From the NCBI RefSeq assembly GCF_016756495.1, contig NZ_AP023243.1, positions 1,988,501 through 2,052,500 of the forward strand: a stretch of 64,000 bases of DNA, written 5' to 3'. Source of the stretch: Mesorhizobium sp. 113-3-3. Lineage in GTDB: Bacteria > Pseudomonadota > Alphaproteobacteria > Rhizobiales > Rhizobiaceae. Under the pieces are notes generated by a model. That model did not search any database. It was given only the letters and a program-made list of their open reading frames with translations, and was not told the DNA's origin. The position numbers and the translations under genes were made by a program. This document shows, piece after piece, positions 9,935 to 17,833 of the stretch (position 1 is its first letter; each line of letters begins with the position of its first letter).

Positions 9935-11371
9935 TCAGCCGATGGCTTCCAGCGGCCGGTTTGGCGCAGCTGACGCCCGCAAGGCGGCGAGGCAGCCGAG
10001 GATGCCGAGGGGCACGAAGGCGAGGAACAGCCAGCTCGCGACATTGGCCGCCGCGTCATGGTTCAGCCCTTGCGAAAAGCCGCTGGCATTGGCGACGATG
10101 CCGGCGAGGGCGGCACCCACGGCATAGCCGATGCGCTGCATGGTCGGCACCGCAGCCGACGCGATGGTCTGCTCATCATCCGGGGCGGAGGCGACGATGA
10201 CGCGGGTCAGGAACGGCCAGGCAATGCCGAAGCCGCCGCCCTGCAGCAGGGCGCAGACCAGGATCAGCGGGATCGAGCCCAGGGGTATCGTATAGGCAAA
10301 GCCGGCGATGCCCGCCGCGATCATCAGCGCACCGACGACAATGATCAGCCGCTCGCGCTGCGGCGGTGCGTTGGCGACGAGGATCGAGAGGATCGACCAG
10401 GCGATCGATTCGGCGGCTATGATGTAGCCGGTGGTCAAAAGCGGAATGTCGTGCAGGCTGGTCAAAAGCAGCGGCCCGTAGACGCCGAAGGAGCAGGTCG
10501 CGACGGAAAAAGCGGCGACCATGGTCATGCCGGCGCCGACCGGCGTGCGCCAGGAGAACAGCCGCGCCGGAAACAGCCGCGAGCGCGGCTTCAGCGCGTC
10601 GATATAGAAGAACAGCGCGAGCCCGGCGAGGCCCAGCACGATCAGCAGCGAAGAGCGCAGCAAGGCGATGTCGACGCCGGCCGAGGCGATCAGCACCACG
10701 GCGACGGCAAGGCAGGCAAGGGCGGCGAAGGGGAAAGGCGGGGCCTTGCCTGCGCTTGTGATGGGTCTCTTCGCCGCCGGCGTGTTCAGGACAAGAAAGC
10801 TTGCCAGCGCCATGGTTGTGCCGCCCAGGGTGAAGACGCCGAAGGCCCAGCGCCAGGACAGGAGTTCGGTCATGATCGCGCCCAGCAACGGGCCGCTGAA
10901 GGCGGCGACGCCCCAGATCGCCGACATGATGCCGAAAAGCTGCGGCCAGATGGCGCGCGAAAACAAACGCTCGACCGAGACGAAGGCGAGCGACACCAGC
11001 GCGCCGCCGCCAAGCCCCTCGATCAGCCGGCCAGCCAGGAACAACTGCATGGAAGGCGAGGTGGCACAGATCAGCGCTCCTGCGGCGTAAAGCAGCGCCG
11101 CGACCACCATATTGGTGCGCAACGCCACATAGCTCACCAGCCGTCCGGCGGCAGCGCCGGCGACGATGGCGCCGAGCTCGTAGATCGCCAGCGACCAGCC
11201 GACGAGCTGCACGCCGGCCAATTCGCCGACCATGGCCGGCATGACGGTCGCCACCATCGTCTCGTTGGTGGCGTGCAGCAGAATGCCGAGGCTGATGAAG
11301 CAGAACCGCGCCAGGTCGCCGCTCGCCCACAATGCGCGCCAGTCGACCCTGTTTGTGCTGATTTCAATCAT
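9935..11371 (-). CDS. MFS drug/metabolite efflux transporter
   Basis: Major facilitator protein of 478 residues with roughly 12-14 membrane helices. The antiporter motif C region GPLLGAIMTE follows helix 4-5, and GRLIEGLGGGALVSL is typical of the DHA2-like drug:H+ antiporters. The ATG at 11371 was chosen because GGGACG lies just upstream and because the longer frame would begin inside the promoter described at 11504-11534. The presence of a SoxR/MerR-type promoter suggests induction by redox-active or toxic compounds. The substrate is unknown. Confidence 0.88.
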   Translation of the reverse strand: MIEISTNRVDWRALWASGDLARFCFISLGILLHATNETMVATVMPAMVGELAGVQLVGWSLAIYELGAIVAGAAAGRLVSYVALRTNMVVAALLYAAGALICATSPSMQLFLAGRLIEGLGGGALVSLAFVSVERLFSRAIWPQLFGIMSAIWGVAAFSGPLLGAIMTELLSWRWAFGVFTLGGTTMALASFLVLNTPAAKRPITSAGKAPPFPFAALACLAVAVVLIASAGVDIALLRSSLLIVLGLAGLALFFYIDALKPRSRLFPARLFSWRTPVGAGMTMVAAFSVATCSFGVYGPLLLTSLHDIPLLTTGYIIAAESIAWSILSILVANAPPQRERLIIVVGALMIAAGIAGFAYTIPLGSIPLILVCALLQGGGFGIAWPFLTRVIVASAPDDEQTIASAAVPTMQRIGYAVGAALAGIVANASGFSQGLNHDAAANVASWLFLAFVPLGILGCLAALRASAAPNRPLEAIG

Positions 11372-11503
11372 GTCCGTCCCATGCTTTTGCATATCTCGAT
11401 GCCGGCGCACGGCACCAGAAGCCAGCAAGGCTTTCCGGCAGGACCATGCGCGGCAATAGCGTCGGACAGCGTGCCCATCTGGGTGCGGTCCGGTCGGGAT
11501 GGG

Positions 11504-11534
11504 CTTGTAGGACCTCAACCGCGGTTGAGCTCAA
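11504..11534 (-). promoter_or_regulatory. SoxR/MerR-type promoter for the MFS gene
   Basis: On the minus strand, TTGAGC (-35) and TACAAG (-10) are separated by 19 bases instead of 17. The spacer is filled by the dyad CTCAACCGCGGTTGAG (11514-11529, a perfect 16-bp palindrome; 22 bp with one mismatch). An over-long spacer centred on a dyad is the hallmark of MerR-family activation. The CTCAA...TTGAG arms sit at the same positions as in the soxS promoter as I recall it. The leader would be about 125 nt. No MerR-family gene is in this window. Confidence 0.65.
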
Positions 11535-11551
11535 GCGGTTTTTTCAAGAGG

Positions 11552-12043
11552 TCAGTTCTCGGTGCTGCGCAGCTGGAATTGGCTGACGCCGATGGCGAGA
11601 TTGATGCCGGTCTGCGTCTGCAGGCTGAGCGGCTGGAGGGTGAAAGCCTGCGAGGAGCCGCCGACCAGCAGATTGGCGCCGGCGCCGACGGCCGCCGTCA
11701 CCTCGGCGCTTGCGCCGATATAGTCACCCGCCAGCGCGCCGGGCGCGTAGATGTTCTTCAGCGGCGTCAGCACCAGCCAGCGCATCACCGCCTGTTTTGT
11801 CGTGCCGATGTCGAGGCCGTATTTGTTGACGGCGCCGAAATAGGCTTCCGGCGCGAAGCTCTTGTCGGCCGGGGTGAAGGTGCAGCTCAGATCCTTGCTC
11901 GACCCGAAGATGAAGCCGGTGCCCCCGCCTATGGCACATTCAAGGGTGCCGAGCTCGATGCCCCTGTCCTGGGCCTGTGCCGGTGTCTGTAAAAAGCCAA
12001 GCACCATGGCAATCACGGCAGCGGCAATGGCTGTCTTCGGCAT
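11552..12043 (-). CDS. Secreted DUF992 protein, first of a tandem pair
   Basis: Exported protein of 163 residues in the DUF992 family, found mainly in Rhizobiales and of unknown function. A signal peptide runs from residue 1 to about 24 (ending PAQA). Two cysteines, Cys36 (GTLECAIGGG) and Cys54 (LSCTF), are 18 apart, as in the neighbouring paralogue, and could form a disulfide. The C-terminal half is glycine/alanine-rich with SAEVTAAVGAGANLLVGGS. The ATG at 12043 follows a GGGGGG run that serves as ribosome site. The second copy lies 87 bases upstream. Confidence 0.85.
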   Translation of the reverse strand: MPKTAIAAAVIAMVLGFLQTPAQAQDRGIELGTLECAIGGGTGFIFGSSKDLSCTFTPADKSFAPEAYFGAVNKYGLDIGTTKQAVMRWLVLTPLKNIYAPGALAGDYIGASAEVTAAVGAGANLLVGGSSQAFTLQPLSLQTQTGINLAIGVSQFQLRSTEN

Positions 12044-12130
12044 GGCGGTCCCCCCAAAACACAAACGGCGCGGAACCATCCTATATGGTTCCGCGCCGTA
12101 AGGTAGAGAGGAGCGCGTGGCTCCGTTCGA

Positions 12131-12607
12131 TCACTTCAGCGAATGGATCAGCTGAAGCGAGGTCACGGCCACGGCGAGATTGACGCCGGTCTGCGCCTGG
12201 ACGCTGAGCGGCTCCAGCATGAAGGCGCCGTCGAAGCCGCCGACCAGCAGGTTGGCGCCGCCGCCGGTGACGACGCTCGCCTCGGCGTTGACGCCATAAT
12301 AGCTGCCGGCAAGGTCGCCCGCGTCGCGGTCACGGGTCGCGGCAAGAACCGCCCAGACGAGCTGGCCCTGATGCGTCTGGCCGAGATCGACACCGATCTT
12401 GGAGATGACGCCGGTGTAAATCTCCGACGGTCCGTGATGGTAGGGACGGAAGACGCAGGACACGCCCTTGTTGGAGGCGACGATGTAGGCGGTGCCGCCA
12501 TCGATGGTGCAGTCGAGCGTGCCGAGCTGCAGCTTGCCGGCGCTGGCCGGGACGGCGGCGAATACGGTCGTTGCAAGAGCAGCGGCGCAGACGAGTTTCT
12601 TGATCAT
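12131..12607 (-). CDS. Secreted DUF992 protein, second of a tandem pair
   Basis: Exported protein of 158 residues, paralogous to its downstream neighbour. The signal peptide is MIKKLVCAAALATTVFAAV followed by PASA, cut after about residue 23. The mature part begins GKLQLGTLDCTIDGGTAYIV, with Cys33 and Cys51 at the same 18-residue spacing as in the other copy. The shared region NAEASVVTGGGANLLVGG marks the family core. The start at 12607 has AAGGACC upstream. The two genes look like an old tandem duplication, since sequence identity is moderate while the architecture is conserved. Confidence 0.85.
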   Translation of the reverse strand: MIKKLVCAAALATTVFAAVPASAGKLQLGTLDCTIDGGTAYIVASNKGVSCVFRPYHHGPSEIYTGVISKIGVDLGQTHQGQLVWAVLAATRDRDAGDLAGSYYGVNAEASVVTGGGANLLVGGFDGAFMLEPLSVQAQTGVNLAVAVTSLQLIHSLK

Positions 12608-12752
12608 GGGAGGGTCCTTTCGCAAATCGCCTGGAAATAACGGCTTGGGTGGCCAGACCGTTCCGCTGAAAACTTGGCGCGAACAAGGCAAGGGTTAACG
12701 GCTTGCAGCAGGGGTTAACGCGCGGTTGCCGGATTGGCGGCGATCTTCATCG

Positions 12753-12776
12753 CGGCGTGTCCTTTCGGACACGCCG
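12753..12776. terminator. Hairpin between TPR lipoprotein gene and DUF992 gene
   Basis: A perfect 10-bp stem CGGCGTGTCC / GGACACGCCG closes a TTTC tetraloop, about 40 bases past the stop of the TPR lipoprotein gene. No T-run follows on either strand, so efficiency as a terminator is uncertain. Confidence 0.5.
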
Positions 12777-12816
12777 ACGTCCCCATAAAGCTTAGCCGGA
12801 TCTACCGAAGCCTATA

Positions 12817-13671
12817 TCAGCTGGCGCTGCCACCGACGCGCGACAAGCCGTCCTTGGCCGGCTGGTAGGTGGGGTTGAGGCGCACGGCTTCCTTATAGGA
12901 TTTCGCTGCCTTTGCCTTGTCGCCGCGACGCTCGTAGATCAGCGCCTGATTGGCCCAGGCCTCGGCGTTCTTGCCGTCGAGCTTGATGGCCATGTTGAAG
13001 TCGGAGAAGGCGTTGTCCTCGTCGCCCGTCGCCAGATAGGAGAGGCCACGGCCGTTGTAGGGCTCGGCGGCATCCGGGGCCAGCGAGATTGCGGTCGAGA
13101 AATCCTCGATGGCGAATTTGTGCTGGCCCTGGCTCTGATAGATCAGGCCGCGATTATGGTAGGCGCGGGCGTCCGTGGTGTCGAGCTGGATCGCCTTCTG
13201 GAAATCGTTGAAGGCATCCTGGGTGCGGCCCGCCTTGCGGTAAAGGTTGCCGCGGCCGATGTAGGCGGCGTCATAATTGCCGTTGATCTGGATCGACTTG
13301 TTGTAGTCGTCGAGCGCGGCGGCCTGATTGCCGAGGAAGCGCTGGATAAGCGCGCGGTTCGAGTAGGCCTGGTAGAAATTCGGATTGAGCTGAATTGCCT
13401 GGTTGAAGTCCTTGAGTGCCGCCTGGTACTGGCCGCCACGCCCATAGGCCGAGCCGCGCACATTGTAGCCTTCGGGATCCTGCGGATTGCGCTGGATCAC
13501 CGCCGACAGCGAGGAGATGTTCTCGCTCGATCCCTGCGCCTTGTCGATGTTGTTGAACTCGCCGGTCGGGCCCGATGTCTGGCAGCCGGCCAGAACCAAT
13601 CCGGAAAGCAGGGCCGCCGTCAGGGCGAAACCACGCAATGCGGCCCCGCGCTCCACGCTTGTTGCGTTCAT
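12817..13671 (-). CDS. Tetratricopeptide-repeat lipoprotein
   Basis: Envelope lipoprotein of 284 residues. The signal peptide ends in the lipobox LVLAGC, with Cys30 as the lipid-bearing residue. About six TPR units follow from residue 55 to 275, each with the pattern N-RG--Y---G----A--DF--AI-L (for example AYSNRALIQRFLGNQAAALD). This NlpI-like layout points to a protein-protein scaffold at the inner face of the outer membrane or at the inner membrane. Its partners are unknown. The gene stands alone and lies downstream of rpsU and its terminator. Confidence 0.9.
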   Translation of the reverse strand: MNATSVERGAALRGFALTAALLSGLVLAGCQTSGPTGEFNNIDKAQGSSENISSLSAVIQRNPQDPEGYNVRGSAYGRGGQYQAALKDFNQAIQLNPNFYQAYSNRALIQRFLGNQAAALDDYNKSIQINGNYDAAYIGRGNLYRKAGRTQDAFNDFQKAIQLDTTDARAYHNRGLIYQSQGQHKFAIEDFSTAISLAPDAAEPYNGRGLSYLATGDEDNAFSDFNMAIKLDGKNAEAWANQALIYERRGDKAKAAKSYKEAVRLNPTYQPAKDGLSRVGGSAS

Positions 13672-13738
13672 GTCTGCCCTGTCCTCACTTCAAGCGCGTC
13701 GTTCAGGTCCGGATCCCCCCTCCGGGCCGGGTCATATC

Positions 13739-13778
13739 AAAAATAAAAAGGTGGCGGCGATTCCGCATCGCGCCACCT
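13739..13778 (-). terminator. Intrinsic terminator of rpsU
   Basis: On the minus strand AGGTGGCG pairs with CGCCACCT (8 bp), extended inside by CGAT/ATCG around a GCGGA loop. The stem is followed directly by TTTTTATTTTT. This is the clearest rho-independent terminator in the window and lies 37 bases past the rpsU stop. Confidence 0.9.
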
Positions 13779-13814
13779 CAGTATCCTTCGAAAAGGACGA
13801 AATATTGGCGATAA

Positions 13815-14087
13815 TCAGCGCGGCGGACGCGCTGCGCCAGCGGCACCGCCGGCAGCCACCGGACGCGGGGTCATCGGCAGCAGGCCTTCGCGCTGGGCGC
13901 GCTTGCGGGCCAGCTTGCGGGCGCGGCGGACAGCCTCGGCCTTTTCACGGGCGCGCTTCTCGGACGGCTTCTCGTAGTGACCGCGCATCTTCATTTCGCG
14001 GAAAATGCCTTCGCGCTGCATCTTCTTCTTGAGCGCGCGAAGCGCCTGATCAACGTTATTGTCGCGGACGAGTACCTGCACGGGCAA
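13815..14087 (-). CDS. rpsU: 30S ribosomal protein S21
   Basis: Small-subunit ribosomal protein of 90 residues that helps base-pairing with the Shine-Dalgarno sequence. The core [20 protein letters not shown], then [21 protein letters not shown], is diagnostic of S21. The C-terminal 20 residues form an Ala/Gly/Pro/Arg-rich tail, a common extension in Rhizobiales compared with the 71-residue E. coli protein. The gene is transcribed alone and ends at a strong terminator. Confidence 0.96.
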   Translation of the reverse strand: MPVQVLVRDNNVDQALRALKKKMQREGIFREMKMRGHYEKPSEKRAREKAEAVRRARKLARKRAQREGLLPMTPRPVAAGGAAGAARPPR

Positions 14088-14257
14088 TCCTGTCTTTCGG
14101 GTTTGATATCAACAGGCAAGTGGCCATAGCCACTAGCCTCCGCGGCGGTCGACACCACGAATTGTGGCGGCTGATAGCAGAATCAGGCCGCGCTGTCCAC
14201 AGTCGAAATGAAGGACGTCTGCCAAATTGCCACGGTAGGGCCGAGATAGGGCGCCAG

Positions 14258-14644
14258 CTAGGCGGTGGCCAGGTGCAGCCGCTCGAAATCCTCGAAGAAT
14301 TCGCCGTAGTCGCAGGTGATCTCCTCTCCCGCGGCAATGTCGCGGGTCGCGGTGGCGCCGCCATATTGCGAAAAGTCGGTGTTCGGCGTCGCCGAATGGT
14401 TCATGAAGCGGCCATTGTCGACTTCATAGACCATGAAACCCGGCCGGTCCGGGCTGGGATAGGCATAACGGTCGAGCAATTCCTTCAGGGGCTGGGGTGC
14501 GGCCTCGTATTTGTCCATCGGGATCAGCCGGTCGAAATCCGGGTCGAGCCGCCAGATCGAGGCGCCCTTGCGGATCGGCTCGGCGGCGAACATGCCAACG
14601 CCCTCGATCGCGCTCGCGGCCACATAGGTGCGGATCAGCATCAT
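14258..14644 (-). CDS. SET domain-containing protein
   Basis: Protein of about 128 residues made of a single SET domain, the fold of lysine methyltransferases. The S-adenosylmethionine-binding motif is visible as RFMNHSATPNTDF. The catalytic-tyrosine motif appears as EEITCDYGEFF at the C-terminus. The N-terminal IEGVGMFAAEPIRKGA matches the first SET strand motif. No post-SET zinc cysteines are seen. The start is uncertain: ATGs at 14644 and 14641 are adjacent, and a longer frame reaches 14701. Stand-alone bacterial SET proteins are poorly characterised, and the substrate here is unknown. Confidence 0.8.
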   Translation of the reverse strand: MMLIRTYVAASAIEGVGMFAAEPIRKGASIWRLDPDFDRLIPMDKYEAAPQPLKELLDRYAYPSPDRPGFMVYEVDNGRFMNHSATPNTDFSQYGGATATRDIAAGEEITCDYGEFFEDFERLHLATA

Positions 14645-14755
14645 GGTTTGGGGACCCGTTTCGACAGGAAACGGAATCGCCAAATCGCGCGGAAAAAGCA
14701 AGACCGGCCGGCTGCGTCAAAGCGGCAAACCGACCTGTTGGTCGCGAAAAAACCT

Positions 14756-15514
14756 TCACGTCCGGTTGATCGAGACGCCGCCATCGGCAAACAGCGCGGT
14801 TCCCGTGGTGAAGCTCGATGCGTCGGAGGCGAGGTAAAGCGCCGAGCGGGCGATCTCCTCCGGCTGCGCCATGCGCTTCAGCGCATGGATGCCTTCGACG
14901 AAGGCGCGGGCCTCGGGTGTCGTTGTCGTCGCGCCCGGTGTGTCGGTGCCGCCTGGCAGCAGCGCGTTGACGCGCAGGCCCTTCGGCCCGTATTCGGCGG
15001 CCAGAACCTGCGTCAGGCCGATCAGTCCGGCCTTGGCGGCGGCGTAGGCGGCCATGCCCGGCATGCCGGCAGTGTAGCCGACAAAGCTCGACGTGAAGAT
15101 CAGCGAGCCGCCGCCGCGCTCCAGCATGGCCGGTATCTGGTACTTCGCGCCGAGAAAGGCGCTGGTCAGATTGATGTCCATCGTCTCGTGCCATGTCTCC
15201 GGCATCATGTCGGGCAGGGGCGCCATCAAGCCGACGGCGCCGGCATTGTTGAAGGCGATGTCGAGACCGCCGAAACTTTCGATCGCCAGATCGACTAGGG
15301 CCTTCGCATAGGCTTCGTCCCTGACGTCCCCGGCAAGCGCGGTGGCCGTACCTTCCGTGTCCGATATTTCGGCGACAAGCGTATCCAGTTCGGCCTGGCG
15401 GCGGGCGGAGACGACGATCCTGGCCCCTTCCTCGGCGAAGAGTTTTGCCGTGGCGCGGCCGATGCCGGAACTGGCGCCGGTGACGATGGCGATCTTGTTG
15501 GCGAGTGCGAGCAT
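14756..15514 (-). CDS. Short-chain dehydrogenase/reductase (classical SDR)
   Basis: NAD(P)-dependent oxidoreductase of 252 residues. The glycine motif TGASSGIGRATA is at about residues 11-22, NNAG near 86, the catalytic Ser region FTSSFVGYTAG and the YAAAKAGLIGL Tyr-Lys pair. The end FTTGTALFADGGVSI is the usual classical-SDR C-terminus. The ATG at 15514 has AAGG eight bases upstream; the ATG four codons earlier is too close to it. The substrate cannot be deduced, and the neighbours give no pathway context. Confidence 0.88.
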   Translation of the reverse strand: MLALANKIAIVTGASSGIGRATAKLFAEEGARIVVSARRQAELDTLVAEISDTEGTATALAGDVRDEAYAKALVDLAIESFGGLDIAFNNAGAVGLMAPLPDMMPETWHETMDINLTSAFLGAKYQIPAMLERGGGSLIFTSSFVGYTAGMPGMAAYAAAKAGLIGLTQVLAAEYGPKGLRVNALLPGGTDTPGATTTTPEARAFVEGIHALKRMAQPEEIARSALYLASDASSFTTGTALFADGGVSINRT

Positions 15515-15619
15515 TTTTGGCATCCTTTTTCGCGCCGGTCTCGCCGGCAACCGGATGCTTGGTCGCAGATGGGGCGGTGAGGAACCACCCGATACCTGCG
15601 AAGGCGTCGTCGATCCGAA

Positions 15620-15988
15620 TTATTGCTTCAGCAGCCAGCCCAGCCGGTCGAGCGAAAATGCGTAGCTGATCGCGATGAGCAGAGCGACGACGATGCCCGT
15701 GGTGATGTAGCCCGCGGCATAGAATCCGGCAGCCCCGCCGAACAGGATGATCAGTTCGAGCGCCAGCCGCACCGTACCCGGCACCGGTATCGGTGCGCGG
15801 CCTGACCGGCTTGGGTCGTTGAGCACCGCGAAAGTACCCCACAGCACGGCCGCAACGAGCGGCAAGGCCAAAGCGAGCATCCAGCGCCACCATCCGTCGG
15901 AGAAATGCCAGCCGGCGATGCCGAGCCCAAGCAGGGCGGCAAGCTCCAGCAGGAAGCGCAATGTCAGATTCCACCAGGCATTGCCCAT
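15620..15988 (-). CDS. YrdB-like (DUF2568) membrane protein
   Basis: Small integral membrane protein of 122 residues with four predicted helices and the motif WGTFAVLNDPSR between helices 2 and 3, typical of the YrdB/DUF2568 family of unknown function. The start at 15988 follows a strong GGAGG ribosome site. It is divergent from soxB, with about 215 bases between the starts that must contain both promoters. No functional link to the neighbours is evident. Confidence 0.8.
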   Translation of the reverse strand: MGNAWWNLTLRFLLELAALLGLGIAGWHFSDGWWRWMLALALPLVAAVLWGTFAVLNDPSRSGRAPIPVPGTVRLALELIILFGGAAGFYAAGYITTGIVVALLIAISYAFSLDRLGWLLKQ

Positions 15989-16203
15989 TTTCGTCCTCCC
16001 GAATCTCGCGACGAACAATGTGGCTGAACGCAACCACGGCAGCCAGCCCGCACGGGTCTTTTTCGTCGTGGCGCAAAACGGCAAGCGCCGTCGCAAACAG
16101 CGCAAGGGTGGAAGCGCTGTTTCGCTAGTGATACACCTCGCGCGCCGGACCGAACAAAAGCCCGGCTGCAATCCGCGAGATCCGTTGGCGCGAGGCTGGG
16201 ACG

Positions 16204-17457
16204 TTGAAAAAATATTCGGTATTCGCCATCGCCCGAGAGGCCATGCGCGGCCATAAGGGCTGGGAGGAGCAATGGTCCTCGCCGGAGCCCAAGAAGGAAT
16301 ACGACGTCATCATCGTCGGTGCCGGCGGCCATGGGCTGGCCACGGCCTATTATCTCGCCACGGTCCATGGCATCACCAATGTCGCGGTGCTGGAAAAGGG
16401 CTGGCTCGGCGGCGGCAACACTGGCCGCAACACCACCATCATCCGCTCCAACTATCTCTATGACGAGAGCGCCGGCATTTACGACCATGCGCTGAAGCTG
16501 TGGGACGGGCTCTCCCAGGAGCTCAACTACAACGTCATGTATTCGGCGCGCGGCGTCATGATGCTCGCCCACAACGTGCATGACATCCAGGTGCTGAAGC
16601 GCCATGTCCATGCCAACCGGTTGAACGGCATCGACAATGAATGGCTGTCGCCGGAGCAGGCCAAGGAATTCTGTCCGCCGCTCAACATCTCGCGGGATGC
16701 GCGCTATCCCGTTGTTGGCGCCGCGCTGCAGCGGCGCGGCGGCACGGCGCGCCATGATGCCGTCGCCTGGGGCTATGCGCGCGGCGCTTCGGCGCGCGGC
16801 GTCCACATCATCCAGAATTGCGAGGTCACCGGCGTCAAGCGGGCGGCCAACGGCGCGGTCATGGGCGTCGACACGACGCGGGGCTTCATCGGCGCCAAGA
16901 AGGTCGGCGTCGTTGCCGCCGGCCATTCCTCGGTCATCATGAACATGGCCGGCGTGCGCATGCCGCTGGAAAGCTATCCGCTGCAGGCGCTGGTGTCGGA
17001 GCCGGTCAAGCCGGTGGTGCCATGCGTGGTCATGTCCAACACGGTGCACGCCTATATCTCGCAGTCCGACAAGGGCGAGCTGGTGATCGGTGCCGGCACC
17101 GATCAGTATGTCTCCTATTCGCAGACCGGCGGCCTGCACATCTTGCAGCATACGCTGGACGCCATCTGCGAGATGTTCCCGATCTTCACGCGCATGAAGA
17201 TGCTTCGCTCCTGGGGCGGCATAGTCGACGTGACACCCGACCGCTCGCCGATCCTGGCCAAGACGCCGGTGCCCGGCCTCTACGTCAATTGCGGCTGGGG
17301 CACGGGCGGCTTCAAGGCGACGCCCGGTTCGGGCCATGTCTTTGCCCACACCATCACCAGGGACGATCCGCATCCCATCAACGCACCCTTCACCATCGAG
17401 CGCTTCCGCACCGGCCGGCTCATCGACGAGGCGGCGGCGGCGGCAGTGGCGCACTGA
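16204..17457 (+). CDS. soxB: Sarcosine oxidase subunit beta
   Basis: Flavoprotein subunit (417 residues) of heterotetrameric sarcosine oxidase, which converts sarcosine to glycine and passes the methyl group to tetrahydrofolate. The FAD-binding motif [17 protein letters not shown] lies at about 34-50, then [13 protein letters not shown]. The [13 protein letters not shown] segment includes His184, in the region that carries covalent FMN in the family. The start is a TTG. It is preferred because the family N-terminus [20 protein letters not shown] is conserved from there. It is the first gene of soxBDAG. Confidence 0.96.
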   Translation: MKKYSVFAIAREAMRGHKGWEEQWSSPEPKKEYDVIIVGAGGHGLATAYYLATVHGITNVAVLEKGWLGGGNTGRNTTIIRSNYLYDESAGIYDHALKLWDGLSQELNYNVMYSARGVMMLAHNVHDIQVLKRHVHANRLNGIDNEWLSPEQAKEFCPPLNISRDARYPVVGAALQRRGGTARHDAVAWGYARGASARGVHIIQNCEVTGVKRAANGAVMGVDTTRGFIGAKKVGVVAAGHSSVIMNMAGVRMPLESYPLQALVSEPVKPVVPCVVMSNTVHAYISQSDKGELVIGAGTDQYVSYSQTGGLHILQHTLDAICEMFPIFTRMKMLRSWGGIVDVTPDRSPILAKTPVPGLYVNCGWGTGGFKATPGSGHVFAHTITRDDPHPINAPFTIERFRTGRLIDEAAAAAVAH

Positions 17458-17521
17458 TGGCTGCCGAGAGGCTTTGCGAGCAACCGGCCTTCGGCCACGG
17501 CGAATTGTAGGAACGAACAGA

Positions 17522-17833
17522 ATGCTTCTCATCCGCTGCCCCTATTGCGAGGAAGAGCGCCCGGAACTCGAATTCCGCAACGCCGGCGAGGCGCATATTG
17601 CGCGCTCGGCCAACATTGCGGGGGAGAGCGACGACGACTTCGAAAAGTTCTTCTTCATCCGCTCTAACCCCAAGGGCATCATCTATGAGCGTTGGCGGCA
17701 CATGCATGGCTGCGCGCGCTTCTTCAACGCGGTGCGCGATACCGTCACCGACAAGTTCGTCATGACCTACAAGGCCGGCGAACCCCAACCCGCCAAGCTG
17801 CCCAAAAACTCCAACGAAGTGGTTGCCAAATGA
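17522..17833 (+). CDS. soxD: Sarcosine oxidase subunit delta
   Basis: Small zinc-binding subunit of 103 residues. Cys6 and Cys9 (CPYC), with His59 and Cys63 (RHMHGC), are the expected zinc ligands. The segment between includes DFEKFFFIRSNPKG, conserved in SoxD. A longer frame begins upstream, but the ATG at 17522 matches the family N-terminus LIRCPYCEE. The stop overlaps the soxA start by four bases (ATGA). Confidence 0.96.
   Translation: MLLIRCPYCEEERPELEFRNAGEAHIARSANIAGESDDDFEKFFFIRSNPKGIIYERWRHMHGCARFFNAVRDTVTDKFVMTYKAGEPQPAKLPKNSNEVVAK

Noticed and set aside
11518..11545. Stem plus T-run on the plus strand (AACCGC...GCGGTT, TTTT) read as a terminator
   Set aside because: No plus-strand gene ends here. 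The same bases form the dyad of a minus-strand promoter with a 19-bp spacer, which explains them better.
10058..11992. 644-residue plus-strand open frame across the MFS and DUF992 genes
   Set aside because: Its composition is that of a shadow frame and it spans two convincing minus-strand genes and their promoter.
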